A stretch of DNA of 64,000 nucleotides from Diaporthe sp. PMI_573 (lineage: Eukaryota > Ascomycota > Sordariomycetes > Diaporthales > Diaporthaceae): positions 434,001 through 498,000 of the forward strand of contig JAJTUP010000037.1 of assembly GCA_021399435.1 (NCBI GenBank), written 5' to 3'. A model generated the notes under the pieces. The model worked only from the letters and a program-made list of their open reading frames with translations. It made no database searches and had not been told where the DNA came from. Within the stretch, counting starts at the first letter, position 1; each line of letters opens with the position of its first letter. Below, in pieces: positions 21,598 to 34,276 of the stretch. Position numbers and translations under genes: made by a program.

Positions 21598-24500
21598 ATG
21601 AGCAGGAGCATACAGCGCCAACGCTCCATCTCGAGTCTCTCCTCACGACAGGTCGATCGCGACAGAGAACACGCGAACGGCGGCCTCGGGCTGCTGAGCC
21701 CCTACAACTCCAGATCCCCCCTCGCGGGCCTTCCTCACTCGCCTTTGTCTCTAGATGCCACCTCCACAAAGCTCTCCCGGCCGACCTTCCTGCTGGACCG
21801 CAAAGGTACCGAGGACATCGCCAGGCTCGACGGCGTGCTCTTCGACGACGTACCCACCCTCGGCTCCAACAGCTCCCTCCTCTCCAGCCTAGGCGCCGGC
21901 TCTCCCTATCCCTCCATCAACAACAACAACAACTCCTCGTCCCCCTCCCCCACCTCCCAGTACCTCTCCGCCCCATCGCCCGCCGGCCCGAGGAGAAGGG
22001 CGAACACCGCCAGCGGCCCACTCTCGCCTGCACCGCCCCCCGGCTCCCCCGCCGATTCTCCGAGCAAATCTACAAACCGCGGCGTCGCATCCCATCCCTC
22101 GACACGACCACCACCACCTCCTCCCGCCCGCCGGACCCCCGTGCCCGCTGCCTTTCCGTCCCCGTCTGCCCAGCCGCCGCCTCCGACGACACACCAGCCC
22201 GCCACGAGCGCACCTGCGACCGTGTCGCCTCCTCAGTCGAGGTCACAGACCGCTCCGGCCCCGACCCTGAACTCGTCCGCGAGCGCGAACAACATCAGCA
22301 GCATGTACGGGCAGCGCCAGGGGTCAGGGGTCGACCCCTCGAGGCCCTTCCAGGTCCCTCCCCCGCCTCCTCCCATGTCGCCGCCCGCGCAATTAGGAGG
22401 GATGAACAACATCATGACCAACATCCCTCCTCCGCCACCTCGATACCCCAGCGCGCCGGCCGGCGCAATGTCACTGCCAGGGCCTCCAGGCGGGCCCCCT
22501 CCCAGCGGGCTTCCTCCTCCCCCGGGCCCGCCTCCTGGCAACACAACACAATGGCAAGGCACCTGGAACAACGCCTACGGGTCCTACATCCCCCCGCCTC
22601 CGCCTCAGCAGGCGCCCCGCCCGTACAACCCACAGCCGTACAAGAATGTCAACGGGCAGCAGATCGCCATACCCCCGCCCCCACCTCCCAGCGAAAGCAT
22701 GCAGATGTCGGCTACTTATATCCCACAGGGCGATACGTACGGCGAGGGCGTTGGTATTCCCGGCCTGGGCATGGATGACATGTCGACTTGGTCAGCCACT
22801 TCGCAGAGTTCGTGGCTGGGCAGCCTAGGCAGCCTGGGGACAGCAAACAGTGACACGACCATCTCCACCCCGGTCGATACCTACGGGAACCACCACAGAG
22901 GCAATTCGACGACATCGAACGCGACCACGGCTGGCGGGGCATCGGGCATCCCGCCCGAGCTGGCCTCGCAGTGGCCCTTGGACCGTGTGCTGTCATGGCT
23001 CCAAGCGAACAACTTCAGCAAGGACTGGCTCTCAACCTTTCGCGCCCTGGACCTGCACGGGTCCAGGTTCCTCGAGCTCGGGAGCGGCCACGGTGGGCGT
23101 GGCAATTTTGGCATGATGCACCAGCAGGTTTACCCACGACTAGCAGCAGAGTGCACCAGCAGCGGGTCCGGCTGGGATCAGTCGCGCGAGAGAGAGGAAG
23201 GAAAGAGGATGCGCCGCCTGATCCGCAGCATTGTTAGGGGCGAGGCACCCACCACGTTGGGGATGTCATCCCACGGGAGGAAAGAATCAACGAGCAATAC
23301 CTCCCTCGTACCGACCAGTGCAGGCCCGGACAGCGGCTCTCCTGACACTCCTATCAAGGCCCCAGGCCCTGGATTCTCACTTGGACGTAGGTCATCATCA
23401 CAGCTATGGACGCAGACCATACCCATTCTTTGGAACGGTGTTAGTAACTCAGTCACTTCTTCAGACCCCGGAGGCAACCACAGGAAAATACTACTAGGTA
23501 ACATCGACGATGAAGGCTCTCGCCGCCAAAGCCCGGTCGCTAGTGAGTCCGGAGAGGTAGGAACGACCAATAATAATAGCAACAGCAGTGGCAGGGACAG
23601 CAATAACAACAACAACAACAATAACAATAACGAGCGCAGCAGCAACCGAGGATACAGCCCCGCGGCGAGCCCGGCACCGACTCAGGGCCTTTTCTCGTCT
23701 TCTACGGCGCCCAATCTCGCTTCCTCGCCCGGCGGGAGATTTGGGGGCCACCGAAATCGAAACTCCACCGACTCGGTTTCGTCAAGTGCGGCTATATATG
23801 GGTCTGGCGTGCCGCCCGAAGCGAGCCAGGCTCTGCGGTCCCAGATGAACGTCGCCGAAATGGCCAAAGACACGCGTCGATACGGCCACGACGGCGGCAA
23901 TCGGCCCAGTCCGCTCGGCGACAACTCGTCGACCGGCGATCGATCCGCTGGCGCAAGCGAGCCGCCCGGGTCTGCGAGGGAGACCAAGTCGTTCCTGTCG
24001 TTCCTCAACCCCCGCAAGAAGAAGCACCATGACGATCCCGAGTCGCCCACGAGCCCGATGCAGCTCAAGATCGGAACCAGGGGGAACGCGAGTGAGACCT
24101 CACTTGACAGGCCCGGTTCGAGCTTCTCCACAGAGCAGCAGAGACCAACATCATCGATGAGGTCAAGGCGCATCACTAGAGGCAGGATATTCATTCTCGC
24201 AACATTGGACTATTGGAACTACCGGATGGTGGACGTCTCGGACGTGGAATCCGCATCAGATCTTAGACAACTAATATGCGTTAATCTCGGCCTACCGGAC
24301 GCGGATGGCGCAGAACTGTATCTCACCGAACTAGGGAAATTTGATCATGACGATGCGCTGGACGACAGCAGGCTGGTCGCCAAGAAGAAATCGAGAGCGG
24401 ACGCCGCCGGGTCTCTGAAGATATTCGTCCGGCCTGGAAACATGGGCGGTTTGGGAGTAAACATCGGCCAATCGCAAAATGCGCTCTCGCCGGCCTATCT

Positions 24501-27500
24501 GCCTGCGGGGGCGAAGATGGATGAGGATACGTATGCGCGCCTGAACGGGCAGCGCAGGAGGTCCAGCTCATCCCCGCCGGCATCCAGGCAGAATACCCTC
24601 ACCGGAGGTGAAAAGGACAATACCTTGGCGACCGGGGAGAACGATGCGGCCAATGACAACAAGAGCGAAGACGGCGACCTCACACAGCAAGCCGAAGCAT
24701 ACAAGGCCGAGATGCACAGGAAGCAGCACGAGTATCTGGCCAAGCGCAAGGCTGCAAAAGAGAGCAGCAACTCACCCTCAGATAACGGTACAAATACATA
24801 CAGCGGTATCGTGGGCCGCGTTGTCAATTTTGACGAGCCGCGCAACTCGCCATTCGAAGACAAGAAACCCTTCGACAGTGCTTTTGCGCCGCAAAGACGC
24901 GCCCCCGCGGCGCCTCTCGACCCTTCAGCGACCCTCATCAAGGCAAACTCGCTCTCGAAACGTGGCTCGCACCAGCGGACGAGCCAAGGGAGCATGGATG
25001 GGTTTCCCTCTAAGCGGCAGAGCACAGGCATGTCCGAGAGTCCAAAGCAGATGGCCGAGAAGAGGAGACCAAACAATGAGCGCCAGGCCCTTGGCGGCAT
25101 CGGCGCTGCGCTTGCTGGCATCGGCCGCGGCCTCGGCGGCATCGCACACCCGGGTGGTGCCGGGAGGGGTAACTCACCAAACAGGGCGGAAGCGGAAGGC
25201 GACAACGAGTTTGCAGGAGCCGGATCAGGGGAAGAAGGTAAGGGTGCTCGATCGAGCATTTCATTACGTGGAAACGACGGTGGTCCGCGACCGCGAACGC
25301 CACCCACCCCCGGCTCCTCGACCATGAGCCCGGGAGGTGTGGCGTTTGATGTGCCCGACTACTCACCTGGCGGAACCCGGTTGCCCAGAACATACTCACC
25401 CCTCGGGAGACGGAATGGGACGAGGAACAGCACCAGGTCTACTAGGTACCCACTCAGGATTGACATTGAAGCTAAACAACGACAAGCAGGAGAAGACGCC
25501 AAGTCTCGAAGAACACCCTCCGCAGGCGAGGTCAGCCCGACAGCAAGGACAGTATCGGACAAGCCGCCGCAGCTGCCCAAGGTGGTCGTCAAGCCCAGGA
25601 TCTTCGACGGGGATTCCTCTTCGGACGAGGAGAACGATGACGATTCGGACGACGACTCGGACGACGGACTATTTGCGAAACCCCTGGCCGGACGTAGTGT
25701 TCCTAGCGCTCCCAGCAAGGGCAAGGAGCTAATGAGTCAACCCGTTGCGAAAGCGTCGCCTGTGAGCAAGGACGGCACCTTCTGGAATGACGAGGACAGC
25801 GATGGCGATGAGGAGGAAGCGGCACGTGGTGCCAGTGATCTTGGGAAGCGGCCGAGCCTGACTGTGAATACCAAGCGCGGCAAGAAGGGCTTGTCGGTAT
25901 CATTCACGAGTCCCAAGCTGCCCCCCTCGTCTGGAGGCAGGACGCCGGCAGGCGACGATGATGACCACTCGTCCAAGGGCTCAAAGAGGACACCCAACAC
26001 GCCACGCTCCGAGGGATGGGACTCCAACAACGACATTGACGTGAAGCTTGGCAGACGCAAGAGTTTCATGGAGAAGGACACCTCGATTTGGGCTAATCGT
26101 CCACCTACCGATGCGCTGATCAACAACCTGGAACACTTCTTCCCTAACCTGGACGTGGACCAGCCCGTGCTGGAAGAAGGCAGCGAGATCCCTGGTGATC
26201 TGCCGCCCAGTCCGATAGCCGAGGAGACGGATGAGCAACCGGGACAGCAGTCGAAACCCGTGACATCTTCCAGGATCAGTACTATATACAACGACAGTGA
26301 CACGCTTGGCAGCGATGAATCCACACTCAAGGCGCTAGAACGGCCAGCCTCGTTTGTCAGCGCGGCACAAAGAAGCACGCGGCGGTCCCAGGGCTTGGGC
26401 AGGATGAAGTCCATCAGAGAAGTGGCTCACAAGCGCTACACACAAGGCGCTGGAATGGCGCCGCCTGTGCCACCGACCCCGAATAGCAGCACGTCAGCCG
26501 CTGCGAACAAGAACACGAACCTAATGCGACGCAAGTCGACCAAGATGTTCAACGCCAACATTGTGCAGATCAGACCGCAGCGAGGGTCGATGATCCTGCC
26601 ACAAATCCCACAGGACCACCTGCCCAGTCTGCCACACAACGCCAACAACCAGATTCCCAAGCGACAGACGACGTTCCGATGGTTCAAGGGCCAGCTCATC
26701 GGCAAGGGAACGTATGGGCGGGTCTACCTTGGTATGAACGCGACGACGGGTGAGTTCTTGGCGGTGAAGGAAGTCGAGGTCAACCCCAAGGCTGCAGGAG
26801 GTGACAAGGCCAAGATGAAGGAGCTCGTCGCCGCTCTGGACCAGGAGATCGACACGATGCAGCACCTCGACCATGTGAACATCGTGCAGTACCTTGGATG
26901 CGAGAGAAAGGAGACTAGCATTTCTATCTTCCTCGAGTATATTCCCGGTGGCAGCATGGGCAGTTGCGTGAGGAAGCACGGCAAGTTTGAGGAATCTGTC
27001 GTGGCGAGCCTGACACGGCAGACGCTGTCGGGCCTGGCCTACCTTCATCGCGAGGGCATCCTGCATCGCGACCTCAAGGCGGACAACATCCTGCTGGACG
27101 TGGACGGGACGGCCAAGATCTCAGACTTTGGCATCAGCAAGAAGACGGACAATATCTACGGCAATGACAAGACCAACTCGATGCAGGGCTCTGTCTTCTG
27201 GATGGCGCCCGAGGTGATCCGCAGCCAGGGCGAGGGCTACAGCGCAAAGGTAGACATCTGGTCGCTGGGCTGTGTGGTCCTCGAGATGTTTGCCGGGCGC
27301 AGGCCGTGGTCCAAGGACGAGGCGGTCGGTGCGATATACAAGATCGCCAACGGAGAGACGCCGCCCATCCCCGAGGAGGTGTCTGCGGCGGTGAGCCCGG
27401 TGGCGCTGGCCTTCATGTGGGATTGTTTCACTGTGTAAGTTTTCACTCTTCGCTCCTGATCTGACCCCTGGGAACCACTGATCCCCTTCTTTTTCTGTGG

Positions 27501-27675
27501 GGAGTGATCTCCTCTTGCTGACGCTGCGGTGCCATTTTCCAGCAATCCCGAGGAACGCCCGACAGCCACCAAGCTACTTGCCGAGCATCCGTTCTGCGTC
27601 TTCAGGGACGACTACGATTTCCACCACACCGACTTGTACGCCAAAATCAAGGGGACGTGGAAGACCGCGGAATGA
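21598..27675 (+). CDS. BCK1: MAP kinase kinase kinase, BCK1 type (cell wall integrity)
   Basis: Serine/threonine kinase that acts below protein kinase C and above the MKK and SLT2-type kinases in the cell-wall-integrity cascade. It corresponds to MIK-1 of Neurospora, MCK1 of Magnaporthe and BckA of Aspergillus. Two exons (21598-27434, 27543-27675) with a 108-nt intron give 1989 residues. The intron splits the kinase domain just before its last helix, and the second exon restores the conserved NPEERPTA segment. Order of features: proline-rich segments with PPPPPP runs (about 165-365), a SAM domain (about 455-545), a poly-Asn run (669-678), a Ras-binding-like fold (about 857-943) and acidic linkers. 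The C-terminal kinase starts near residue 1695 and shows GKGTYGRV, the catalytic HRDLKADN and DFG. The first ATG of the frame opens with Arg/Ser-rich residues and is the likely start. Antisense and overlapping frames across it are shadows of its GC-rich codons. Confidence 0.96.
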
Positions 27676-28265
27676 AGGGGCCAAGATCCGGTGTAGCCTC
27701 ACACGCTTCTCGGCGACTGTGCCCCCGGATTACGCGCCTCCTCATTCCTGCCACCGCTGAATCACGAAAAAGCATCAGCCATTATACAAGCGAATCCGAG
27801 TGGTCACTTTTTCTCTTGCGCAACAACAACTGTTCCCATATCTGTCTGAGATGCACGCCAAAGGATGCCATCTTTCGCAATGTGGTTGTCTTCCGGATAT
27901 TTGTCGCACAAATACACCATCAAACTCGCCCGAAGTCGGCTCTCGTGTAGAGGAACGAACTTACCAACCAATGGCTGTTTTGGACACCTCCGGCTGGCGA
28001 CGGTGTGCTTCCCCCGAGCTCGCTCACGGGCTGGGTGAGCGAGGGGGTGCTGGACGGGGACTTTTCTTGGATATACTATACTCGTATCCGTACTCATACT
28101 AACATACATATACTCATACCCAATACTCCACACCCACACCTCTCCTATGACATGCTTTTTCCTGTCTTTCTTTTGTGCACACGTCGGGCTCTGGGGCAGC
28201 GAGATGGGGAAGGTCACGGGGATGGGGATATAGGCATAGCTTCAGCATTGCATAGCGTTTCCTTC

Positions 28266-28284
28266 TTTTTTTTTTTTTTTTTTT
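28266..28284. repeat. T19 homopolymer
   Basis: Nineteen consecutive T, about 590 bp after the BCK1 stop. Confidence 0.9.
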
Positions 28285-28751
28285 GCCGGTAGGATATGGG
28301 ATGATCGATCAAATCAGTCAGCTAGGACGCGAGCACCTGGCTGCTGGCTTAAGAGGGGGTTTGTTCATGTGTGGGTGTATGTCTGGGTCTAGATGATGGC
28401 ACTCTCTGGCTGTATAATGATCTCCCTCGGTAGCCAAATTCGAATCACAGCGGTCTGAGAGACGATGGACGTGAAACTTTTGGGTATGGTTAGTCACCTA
28501 TAATACCTACATGTGAGTGCGTGAAGGGCATCTCTTCAGCGGTAGCCTCAGCATAGGCCGCGTCGCTCTGTCCAACTCCCTCCGTGCGCTCGTCGGTTTC
28601 TGGTAACAGGTCAGGAGTGGTGGCTCGCCTCCATGTAGTCATTCACATCCTCGGCTTGGAACTTGCCGTTGTGGAACTGCTTGCGAAGTAAGTCACGGCG
28701 ACACGGGCCTGTTAGGCGACTTTCAATCATCATAATAAGCAAAAGAAAATG

Positions 28752-28771
28752 AAAAAAAAAAAAAAAAAAAA
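28752..28771. repeat. A20 homopolymer
   Basis: Twenty consecutive A. Together with the T19 run it brackets about 470 bp, but there are no flanking duplications that would mark a retroelement. Confidence 0.9.
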
Positions 28772-31700
28772 TGAAGAGAGTGTTGAGACTAACCAACAGC
28801 CAAGCAGGGGCAATTAGACGCCTACAACTAACTGCACACACCCCCTGAGACAAGGTCCTTGGCCGCATGTCATAGGTCTGTAAAGTTTGCCCAGGAGCAT
28901 ACTATACGACATGCTGCCGCCGCGCCGCCTCCAGCACGTGGGAGTCAAGTACCTTGGAGGGCGCCCTTATGCTTGCCTGTCAAAGGCGTGGGCGGAGAGA
29001 ACCGGATCTTCTCCTGGAAAAGGTTTTGTTCTGAGGCACCGATCTACCTATCTATGCGTCGTTCTCGCAGGCAGATATCCGTCCACTCTCTGCGCCATCT
29101 CACATCGGCCGGGGCTCATGTATGTTCACCCCCGGGCGGCAATGATCCTCATGAGAGGGATGTCCGAAAACATCATGCAGGCTAGTTGTGAGTGTCTGTC
29201 TTGCTGGGTCCCATGATTTCAGGCCGGAAAAGGAAGGGCGAGAGTAGCCCATGCCTCCCAGCGGTGCTTTTGACGAACGGGATGACGGACTCTGGAAGGG
29301 CATCGCGTCAACTTTTGCCGATATGGTTGTCTCTGTCGTGTAAAAATGAGGCCAGAGAGCACTTGTCTCAGTTGGAAGAAAATGTTCCAACGGTGGAGAT
29401 GTCTACGGTAGCCTGGCCAGACTGGCTGACCAGAGACGGGTCTCTCAAGCTGGCCTTGTCAAGGTGGGGAGAGTGAGCCTCTCAGAGAACATCACAGGCG
29501 GTTCACAGTTGGATCGGGTGTTCGTAACGTGGGTGCCTATTACTGTTCTCTTTTCGATGCACCAGAATCACGCAGCATCAAGAGACGCGTTTTGTCACGC
29601 TTTCGTGGACCTGCCCGCTACATTCCACTTCTCGCGTCCTGGCCATTCCAACTCGCTTAAAGCCGCCAGCTTGGGTGTATTTCTATAACGAAGCCATTGA
29701 ATGAGGCCACGAGACCTCATCAGACATGTCGAGTCGCTCCATGGCTATCATGCCACTGGCAGTGACCAAGGCGTAAGGTCAGAGTGGCAGAATGTGCTGG
29801 CGATCACTAAGAGCGCTGCTCGGATAAGTGAGCGCTGGTGTCATTCCCTATAACGCTGCCTCCCCCTGGAAGCAGTTGACTGGAATTAGCTTGCGGGTAT
29901 CGCCGTTTCTAGACAATCTCGATTTCTACGCAGTTCGAAGGGCAGTAGTGGTCTGCAAGGCTTTCGAACCCATGCTCAGGCAGCCACTGTTTGATATCGC
30001 AGCGTCAGGACAAGACGCCCATGGCCCTACGATGGGGATCGGAACTACAGCGAATTAATATCGTTTCAATCGGGCTCGTGCTGCCCCTGTGCTCGGCTAC
30101 ATTTGTGCAGCCCTTGGAGTTTCGCGCTGCTGGGTCCACGGGCACGTCCAGACTAGTGGTTAGCCGGTCGGATCAGGCCAAGCATGTATCGGGAGTAGGT
30201 GGGTGGAGCCAAACGATCTGAGAAGAGAGTGAACAGAAAAAGACCCTGATTCTCCTGGTCATGTTCGCCTGCACATGCGTATCCCTTGGGCACGCTTGGC
30301 AACGGCATGAAGAGTCACTCAGGTTGAGGAGGGCCGCTCAGAGAAGGCCGGTCGGAGAACTCGAGAGATCCCCGGGGCGCGTTCTGAACGGTCACGCCAT
30401 GTGCTCGGGCAGGGGCTGCAGGCAAGAGACGGACGGGAAAGATAGGCGCGCAGGAGGATGTGACGTAAATGTAGGCGTACAGTGTCGTGAGAAGGCGGGT
30501 GGGGCCATGCCGGCACGCCCGGTCCACGAGTTTTCCGATCTGGAGGCATGCTACTGCCACGAAGAAGATCGAAGCCGCACCACACTACGGGGCTCCGTGA
30601 TTCGCGGCGGAGACCCACTCGCCATTTCGATCCGTAAGTTTTCACAGATGCTTTTTCGGATCGTGGCCATGAATCAGGCCCAGCGCAAAAGAGGCCAAAG
30701 AAGCCAGCTGAGGACAGAAGCCCATCGTGTACGTGACGTTATGTTCATTTTTCGGAGGAATGGGACTAGTGTGCGGCTCCGTCTCGATTGATTCCAGTCG
30801 CATTACAGGTTCACTTCCCACCCGAGCAGCCTGTTGTCCAGTCAGTCCCAGCACAAAGAATGTCCGGGCGTGGCACCGGGAAGTTTGGGAACGGAGCTCT
30901 GGGAAACAAATTGCGTGCAAGTTTAGCCGGCCCAAAGGGTCCAGTACCGACAGTGTGGTCCATGTCGATTCAGGAGAACAAAAGAAAGATCGGGACGGAT
31001 GTTACATGAATGAACGTTACGGCGGCTTCCCGCAGGGCGTACTTGTCGACTGGGAAGACCACGGGCCGTTCAGGGTTTGGGCTGCCTTTGGTGACAGACG
31101 GGTGGCATTTGTTTCTCCGTGAAATGACGTGGAGCCCTGCTCGAGGGGCACCTGACTTCGCGTCTGCGCCAGGTTGAGGGGGGGGAGTTCTTTCTGTATA
31201 CATGTGCAGACGCACAGATCCAAACCCGGTCCCGAAACCCGGGCCAGGCGAGAAGCCTTCCTATTCTGGGTACCGCAGCAGGGGACGCTGATGGCGGTGG
31301 CTCTGGCTCGGTGTGGCGGATGAAGTCCTGCCCAACCAATGTCTGTCACAACAGCATCATTTTTCTCCCTTGGGAGCCATGGCTGGCTTGAGGATAAGCA
31401 GTACTGGGGAGGGACAGTGTGATCAATTGCCGCTGATGCTCATCTCCGTTGCCGTTTACATTGCCGTACTTGTCTTGCTGAAAACAAGTCTTGTGTCGAA
31501 TCGACAACGGCCACTTTGTTTCCCCAGCGAGACCACCCTTTCGAGGCAACAAGGGGTTCTTGTCCAGGGCAGCGGTCCTGGGCGCCTGCACAACTGCTGG
31601 GGTCGACCACCGACAGCATCAAGACTTCGCTGTAGAGCTGGAATGCAATGTAATTTAGTAGAAGCAAAGGCGTTACCACTAGGGAGATTGTAGCGACTTG

Positions 31701-32450
31701 TTTGGTGGGTTATACCGAAACCGGGCCAGTCCTGTGACTGGCACTGCTAATAAATCCACATGCCGTAATTGCACAAACAAGTCCGTTCTGTTGGCCAGGG
31801 CGTCGGGTTTCTTCTCTTCTGAGCAGCACAACCGAGCCGAGACACCACCGCCCAGAAGTGAGAAACTAGCAGCTGCTCTGCGCTGTGCCGTTGACATGGC
31901 CGATATGGAGGGGGTTGTCGTCAAGCAATAGGTAAGGCGGGTGGGCAGGCGCGGTGGTTCGAGAAGACAAAGGGCAAGATAGATGCTGATGTGTGGCGAA
32001 TTTGTTGACGGGCTGACGGGGCAGCCGTGGGGATTGAGACACTGCTGTGGGGACCTGGGGACGAGCAGATTGCCATGTCTGTTGGGATGGGATTGTGGAG
32101 AATTCCCATGCCGTGCGGGCGGCCAGGAGCTGGGATGGCGGCTGAGACCTGGTGCTAACAAGTACACGGCACGCACGGGAGATGGGAGGGCTACCTACTT
32201 GTGGACCGGGCCAACCAGTTGAAGTTTTGAACTTGACAGTCAGCCTCCCATGGCAGAAGTGACGTGGTTGGCTGGGCGAGGAGGCGTAGCTGGAATTCCC
32301 ATTGCGGGCAGCAGACAAACATGAGGGATGAGACGAGATGAGAAGGTGCACAGGGTTGGCCTTCCCCCAGATCTACCCAGATAGTACCTGCCGTTGTGCT
32401 GTTAGCTAGCTTGCCCGCACATGCTGTCCGGACAGTTTGTTCCGCCGCCT

Positions 32451-32481
32451 GCACGCCTGCACGCCTGCACGCCTGCACGCC
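32451..32481. repeat. GCACGCCT octamer repeat
   Basis: Just under four perfect head-to-tail copies of an 8-bp unit. Confidence 0.85.
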
Positions 32482-33354
32482 GTCTCCCGCGCGCTGGCGC
32501 TCCGTTCCGTCCAGTTGTGCCGCTTGTCGGTTCTGACGGTTCTGGCCTGGATGATCAACAGTCGGACAAAACCTTCCAGGCCAGGCCTGGACTGGGCCAC
32601 CATGAGCCACCCGGGCTTAAGCTCAAGCACCGGAAGCCCACAAGCAAAGTGCGGGCGACGAACCGCCGCGCTGGGACTGGTCTAATCAGGTCAAGACAGA
32701 ACAACAAAGCTTACTCCCAAGGAGCATGCGCCAGGCGGTGCGGGGATTTGGCTGCCCAACGGATGGTCTGTTGGCGTCTCTCACATCAAATCCCCGTCCC
32801 CGCAATCATGCGCCTTTCAAGAGCAGAGAGGCATTTGGGATGGTTTCTTTAACAACGCCATTGATGTGCCTCTCTCGGGCCAGTATGGTTATTTTGATGC
32901 TCGAATGACTGGACAGCCCTCCGCTTTTCACCGGTCGTGCCCGGTATCAAGGCATCAACAGCCTTCATGTTGAAGCTCCTCACCGAGGGGCCCGAACCCC
33001 GTTGCACTCACATACCTAGAATAACCTTATACTTGGCTCGTTGGTCTTGGTTGTGGCGGAGCTCCCTCAAACACTCGGGGGCCTTTTCTCATGTCGTGAT
33101 AAAATGCGAGCGCCACGGTCACGCCAGCCCTATTACAGGCAGGAGATCGTGGGCAAGGGCGTGGGCTTGGACGGTCTCGATACCTGGACCCGAGAAAGGC
33201 GGGCTAACAGGTCACTTGGGAAATACTGTACCAATCGTGAGGCCCCTGCAAATCGAGATCGATCTGCACCACCTCTCAACCGCCGTATCGGACCAGGATC
33301 GACAAAACTCAAGATCGAAAACACCAGCTCCTCCTCCACTTTCCCCTACCTGTT

Positions 33355-33410
33355 GCTGCACTGCACTGCACTGCATGCACTGCTTGCATTGTTGCAGCAC
33401 TCTGCACTGC
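33355..33410. repeat. CTGCA-rich simple repeat
   Basis: Perfect and imperfect CTGCA pentamers (CTGCACTGCACTGCA and variants), about 0.9 kb upstream of the gene starting at 34277. Confidence 0.75.
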
Positions 33411-34276
33411 GAAAGCTTGTGACGATTGGCACATGCCATGGCAGTTCCTCATTATCGCTGCCTGTCGAGTCCCCGCGAGGATCCTGCAGCTATGAGATGA
33501 TGCTGATGCCAGTGGTACATATGTGTACATATGTACTGTGGGTAGTGTCTGCACAACAACACTGCACACAGAGCATGGGCGGGAGTCGTGCCTCATCGGG
33601 TCTTGCTTCTCTGACCCAGATGCCAGAGGGTGCTCCCCGATGCGGTTAGCCGCCAGAGCAAAGACCGAAGGGCGAGAGCAAGAGCAGAGGGCAAAAAGTG
33701 CAAGAGCATCCCTGCCAACGCAACGCTAAGACTGAACGCTCGGGTGAATGGCCAGAGGGCCCATTGGGAACCAATTCGGTGCAGGGGCAGCTCGGCCTCG
33801 TAGGGAAACCGCAGCAACACTCTGGCTGTCTGGCTGGGTGGTATTTGCATTGGCATTGGCCTGCGGCATCACTAGCTCGACTGCCACTCCGTCCTTGTCC
33901 TTCTCCTCACGGCGCCTCCTCCTCCTCCTGCCGCTCCTCGTTATACAACTCACCTCAAGTTGTGGTGCCCAACTGAAACCACCTCGACCACCTTGTTCTT
34001 TAACCCCCCCCCAAACGCCACCGCACCCTGTTCACTGTTCATTGCTTTGAAACCCCCGGTTTCCAGGTTCTCATCATATTACACACAAGCTGGGCATACA
34101 GATAGCACCACAAGGTCGTATTCGGATCCATACCGGACCATACAACCACTCACCAACCACTGCAATAGTTAATTCGTGCCGGCTACCATCTCATACATCT
34201 CATCGCCGCCTCCGGCCGTAACCTGTTCAACTCCACCCGCCACATCGGCTGAGCTTGTTCCCTTATCATCGTCAAC

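Larger units (their letters stand above)
27676..34276. other. 6.6 kb region without a supported gene
   Basis: From the BCK1 stop to the start of the next gene I find only short, domain-less ORFs on both strands. The longest, about 165-176 codons, lie at 30261-30791 (+) and 31679-32176 (-). The region holds a T19 and an A20 homopolymer, an octamer repeat and a CTGCA-rich stretch. The last 400 bp before 34277 are C-rich and look like a promoter and 5' UTR. Non-coding transcripts are possible but not visible from sequence. Confidence 0.5.

Noticed and set aside
21336..22778. 480-codon plus-strand ORF overlapping the BCK1 N-terminus
   Set aside because: Out of frame with the kinase, Arg/Pro-rich in a way that mirrors the GC-rich proline codons of BCK1, and without its own domain.
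28266..28771. T19 and A20 runs as ends of a retroelement
   Set aside because: The intervening sequence has no reverse-transcriptase frame and there is no target duplication.
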